Origin: Nesterenkonia sandarakina | GTDB lineage: Bacteria; Actinomycetota; Actinomycetes; Actinomycetales; Micrococcaceae | Assembly: GCF_013410215.1 (NCBI RefSeq) | Contig: NZ_JACCFQ010000001.1 | Coordinates: 558,001 to 622,000, forward strand | Length of the DNA stretch: 64,000 bases | Reading direction: 5' to 3' | Shown here: piece by piece, positions 63,141 to 64,000 of the stretch | How positions within the stretch are numbered: the first letter of the stretch is position 1 | Layout: the number at the start of each line of letters is the position of its first letter | Made by a program: the position numbers and the translations under genes | The notes under the pieces: generated by a model | Told to the model about the DNA's origin: nothing | Databases searched by the model: none | What the model saw: the letters and a program-made list of their open reading frames with translations, nothing else

Positions 63141-64000
63141 ATGCGCCCGTTGAGCTCCGCCACCCAGACCTGGCGCAAGGCGTCGCTGAGGACCCAGCTG
63201 GTGCTGATCATGTCCGGGCTGCTGGTGCTGACCCTGTTCGTGACCACCTTCGTCTCGGCCTCGCTGTTCCGCCAGGAGCTGCTGCGCAACCTCGATGAGG
63301 ACATCTACGCCAACGCGAACAACGTCTCGGTGTTCCTCACTCGGCGCAGCGCCCCGGAGTTCGGGGACACCCAGTCCATCCTGCGCTTCTACGGGATCCT
63401 GATGGACTCCGAGGGGCAGCCGCTCCAGGCGACGGCGGGCCCCGGCGGAGATATTCCTGAGATCCCCAGCATGACCTTCGACGAGGTCTTCGAGCTCTGG
63501 CAGGACGGTGAGCACCTCGACGTCGCCGGCACCCAGGAGGGCTCCCGGGGCTGGCGCGTGCACGTGATGCCGCTGGAGAACGGGGAAGACACCCTGGCGG
63601 TGGCCCTGCCGCTGGAGCAGGTGGAGACCTCGGTGGAGCGCGCCACCTTCCTGGTGGCGACCATCGGGCTGATGGCCACGCTTGGGGCCTCCACCATCGC
63701 CTACGCCCTGGTCACCCGCGCCTTCCGCTCGCTGTTCCATGTGGAGAAGACCGCCGCGGAGATCGCCGGCGGGGACTTCTCCAAGCGTGTCGAGACCACC
63801 GCTCCCGCGGACACCGAGATCGGCAGGCTCTCCCGGTCGCTGAACGTGATGCTGGAACAGATCGACACCTCTTTCCAGGCCAAGAGCGCCTCGGAGGAGA
63901 ACATGCGGCGCTTCATCCAGGACGCCTCCCATGAGCTGCGCACCCCGTTGGTCACCATCCGCGGCTTCTCCGAGCTCTACCGGCAGGGCGGGGTCAGCGA
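63141..64000 (+). CDS. Sensor histidine kinase, 3'-truncated by the window end
   Basis: At least 286 residues. ATG 63141; TM helix at about 18-43, an extracytoplasmic domain (about 45-165), a second TM helix (about 170-195), HAMP, then the H-box DASHELRTPLVTIRG. It stays open to the end of the window, so the ATPase domain lies beyond. Operon partner of the OmpR-family regulator. Confidence 0.92.
   Translation, partial: MRPLSSATQTWRKASLRTQLVLIMSGLLVLTLFVTTFVSASLFRQELLRNLDEDIYANANNVSVFLTRRSAPEFGDTQSILRFYGILMDSEGQPLQATAGPGGDIPEIPSMTFDEVFELWQDGEHLDVAGTQEGSRGWRVHVMPLENGEDTLAVALPLEQVETSVERATFLVATIGLMATLGASTIAYALVTRAFRSLFHVEKTAAEIAGGDFSKRVETTAPADTEIGRLSRSLNVMLEQIDTSFQAKSASEENMRRFIQDASHELRTPLVTIRGFSELYRQGGVS

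Overview
The window is a contiguous piece of a very GC-rich actinobacterial chromosome. Menaquinone genes (menB, menE, menA), a System II cytochrome c maturation operon, a DUF6350/purN pair, an XPB-type helicase with its helicase-associated partner, DUF3027 beside a cold-shock protein, and an fdhF-fdhD-moeA-DUF6457-mobA block together suggest Micrococcales, most like Micrococcaceae (Arthrobacter/Nesterenkonia-type). This placement rests on gene content and order; no tree or search was run.

Layout. 1-1093: menB. 1094-8248: a roughly 7.1-kb integrated island whose ends are marked by a perfect 19-bp duplication of the 3' end of menB. It carries a broken tyrosine integrase, an AIPR-type abortive-infection nuclease, a Panacea-domain protein, the remains of an HNH (GmrSD/DUF262-like) gene, and several unrecognised or stop-interrupted genes. 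It is visibly richer in A+T than the rest of the window, above all around 3300-5500.

8288-16044: a compact dormancy/hypoxia-type cluster. A DevS/DosS-like GAF-GAF histidine kinase keeps the residue that ligates heme in DevS, and its DevR/DosR-like regulator keeps D54, T82 and K104. Around them are two BON-domain proteins, a YbdK-type glutamate-cysteine ligase, a bactofilin-like membrane protein, a tandem universal stress protein and a SHOCT protein. Four of the promoters share a degenerate palindrome, GNGACYWWNGRCCC, closely resembling the mycobacterial DosR box. This proposed local regulon is, with the island, the main finding. The island and the cluster together separate menB from menE.

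16108-24935: menE, menA, small envelope proteins, then ccsB-resB-ccdA-tlpA (heme attachment to cytochrome c) and a histidine phosphatase. 25107-34828: a prion-like low-complexity membrane protein, purN, DUF6350 (with an in-frame TGA near its 5' end), a TauE exporter, a mannosyltransferase, an App1 phosphatase, an inositol-monophosphatase-like enzyme, a ferritin-VIT1 fusion and a flavin-binding protein. 34928-46498: sucCD, pcrA, tRNA-Arg(CCT), a 49-aa small protein, an Old Yellow Enzyme, a cytoplasmic GH10 xylanase and a Ktr/Trk potassium system. 46572-53135: cspA with a perfect-palindrome terminator, then the molybdenum-cofactor/formate-dehydrogenase-like block. 53388-64000: an NlpC/P60 cell-wall hydrolase with a long structured leader, a DtxR-family metalloregulator, serC, DUF3027, a cold-shock protein, XPB and its partner, and an OmpR/HK pair whose kinase runs off the end.

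Several intergenic spots carry short minisatellites (14-27-bp units), mostly at the 3' ends of genes. No CRISPR array, rRNA or intact insertion sequence was seen.
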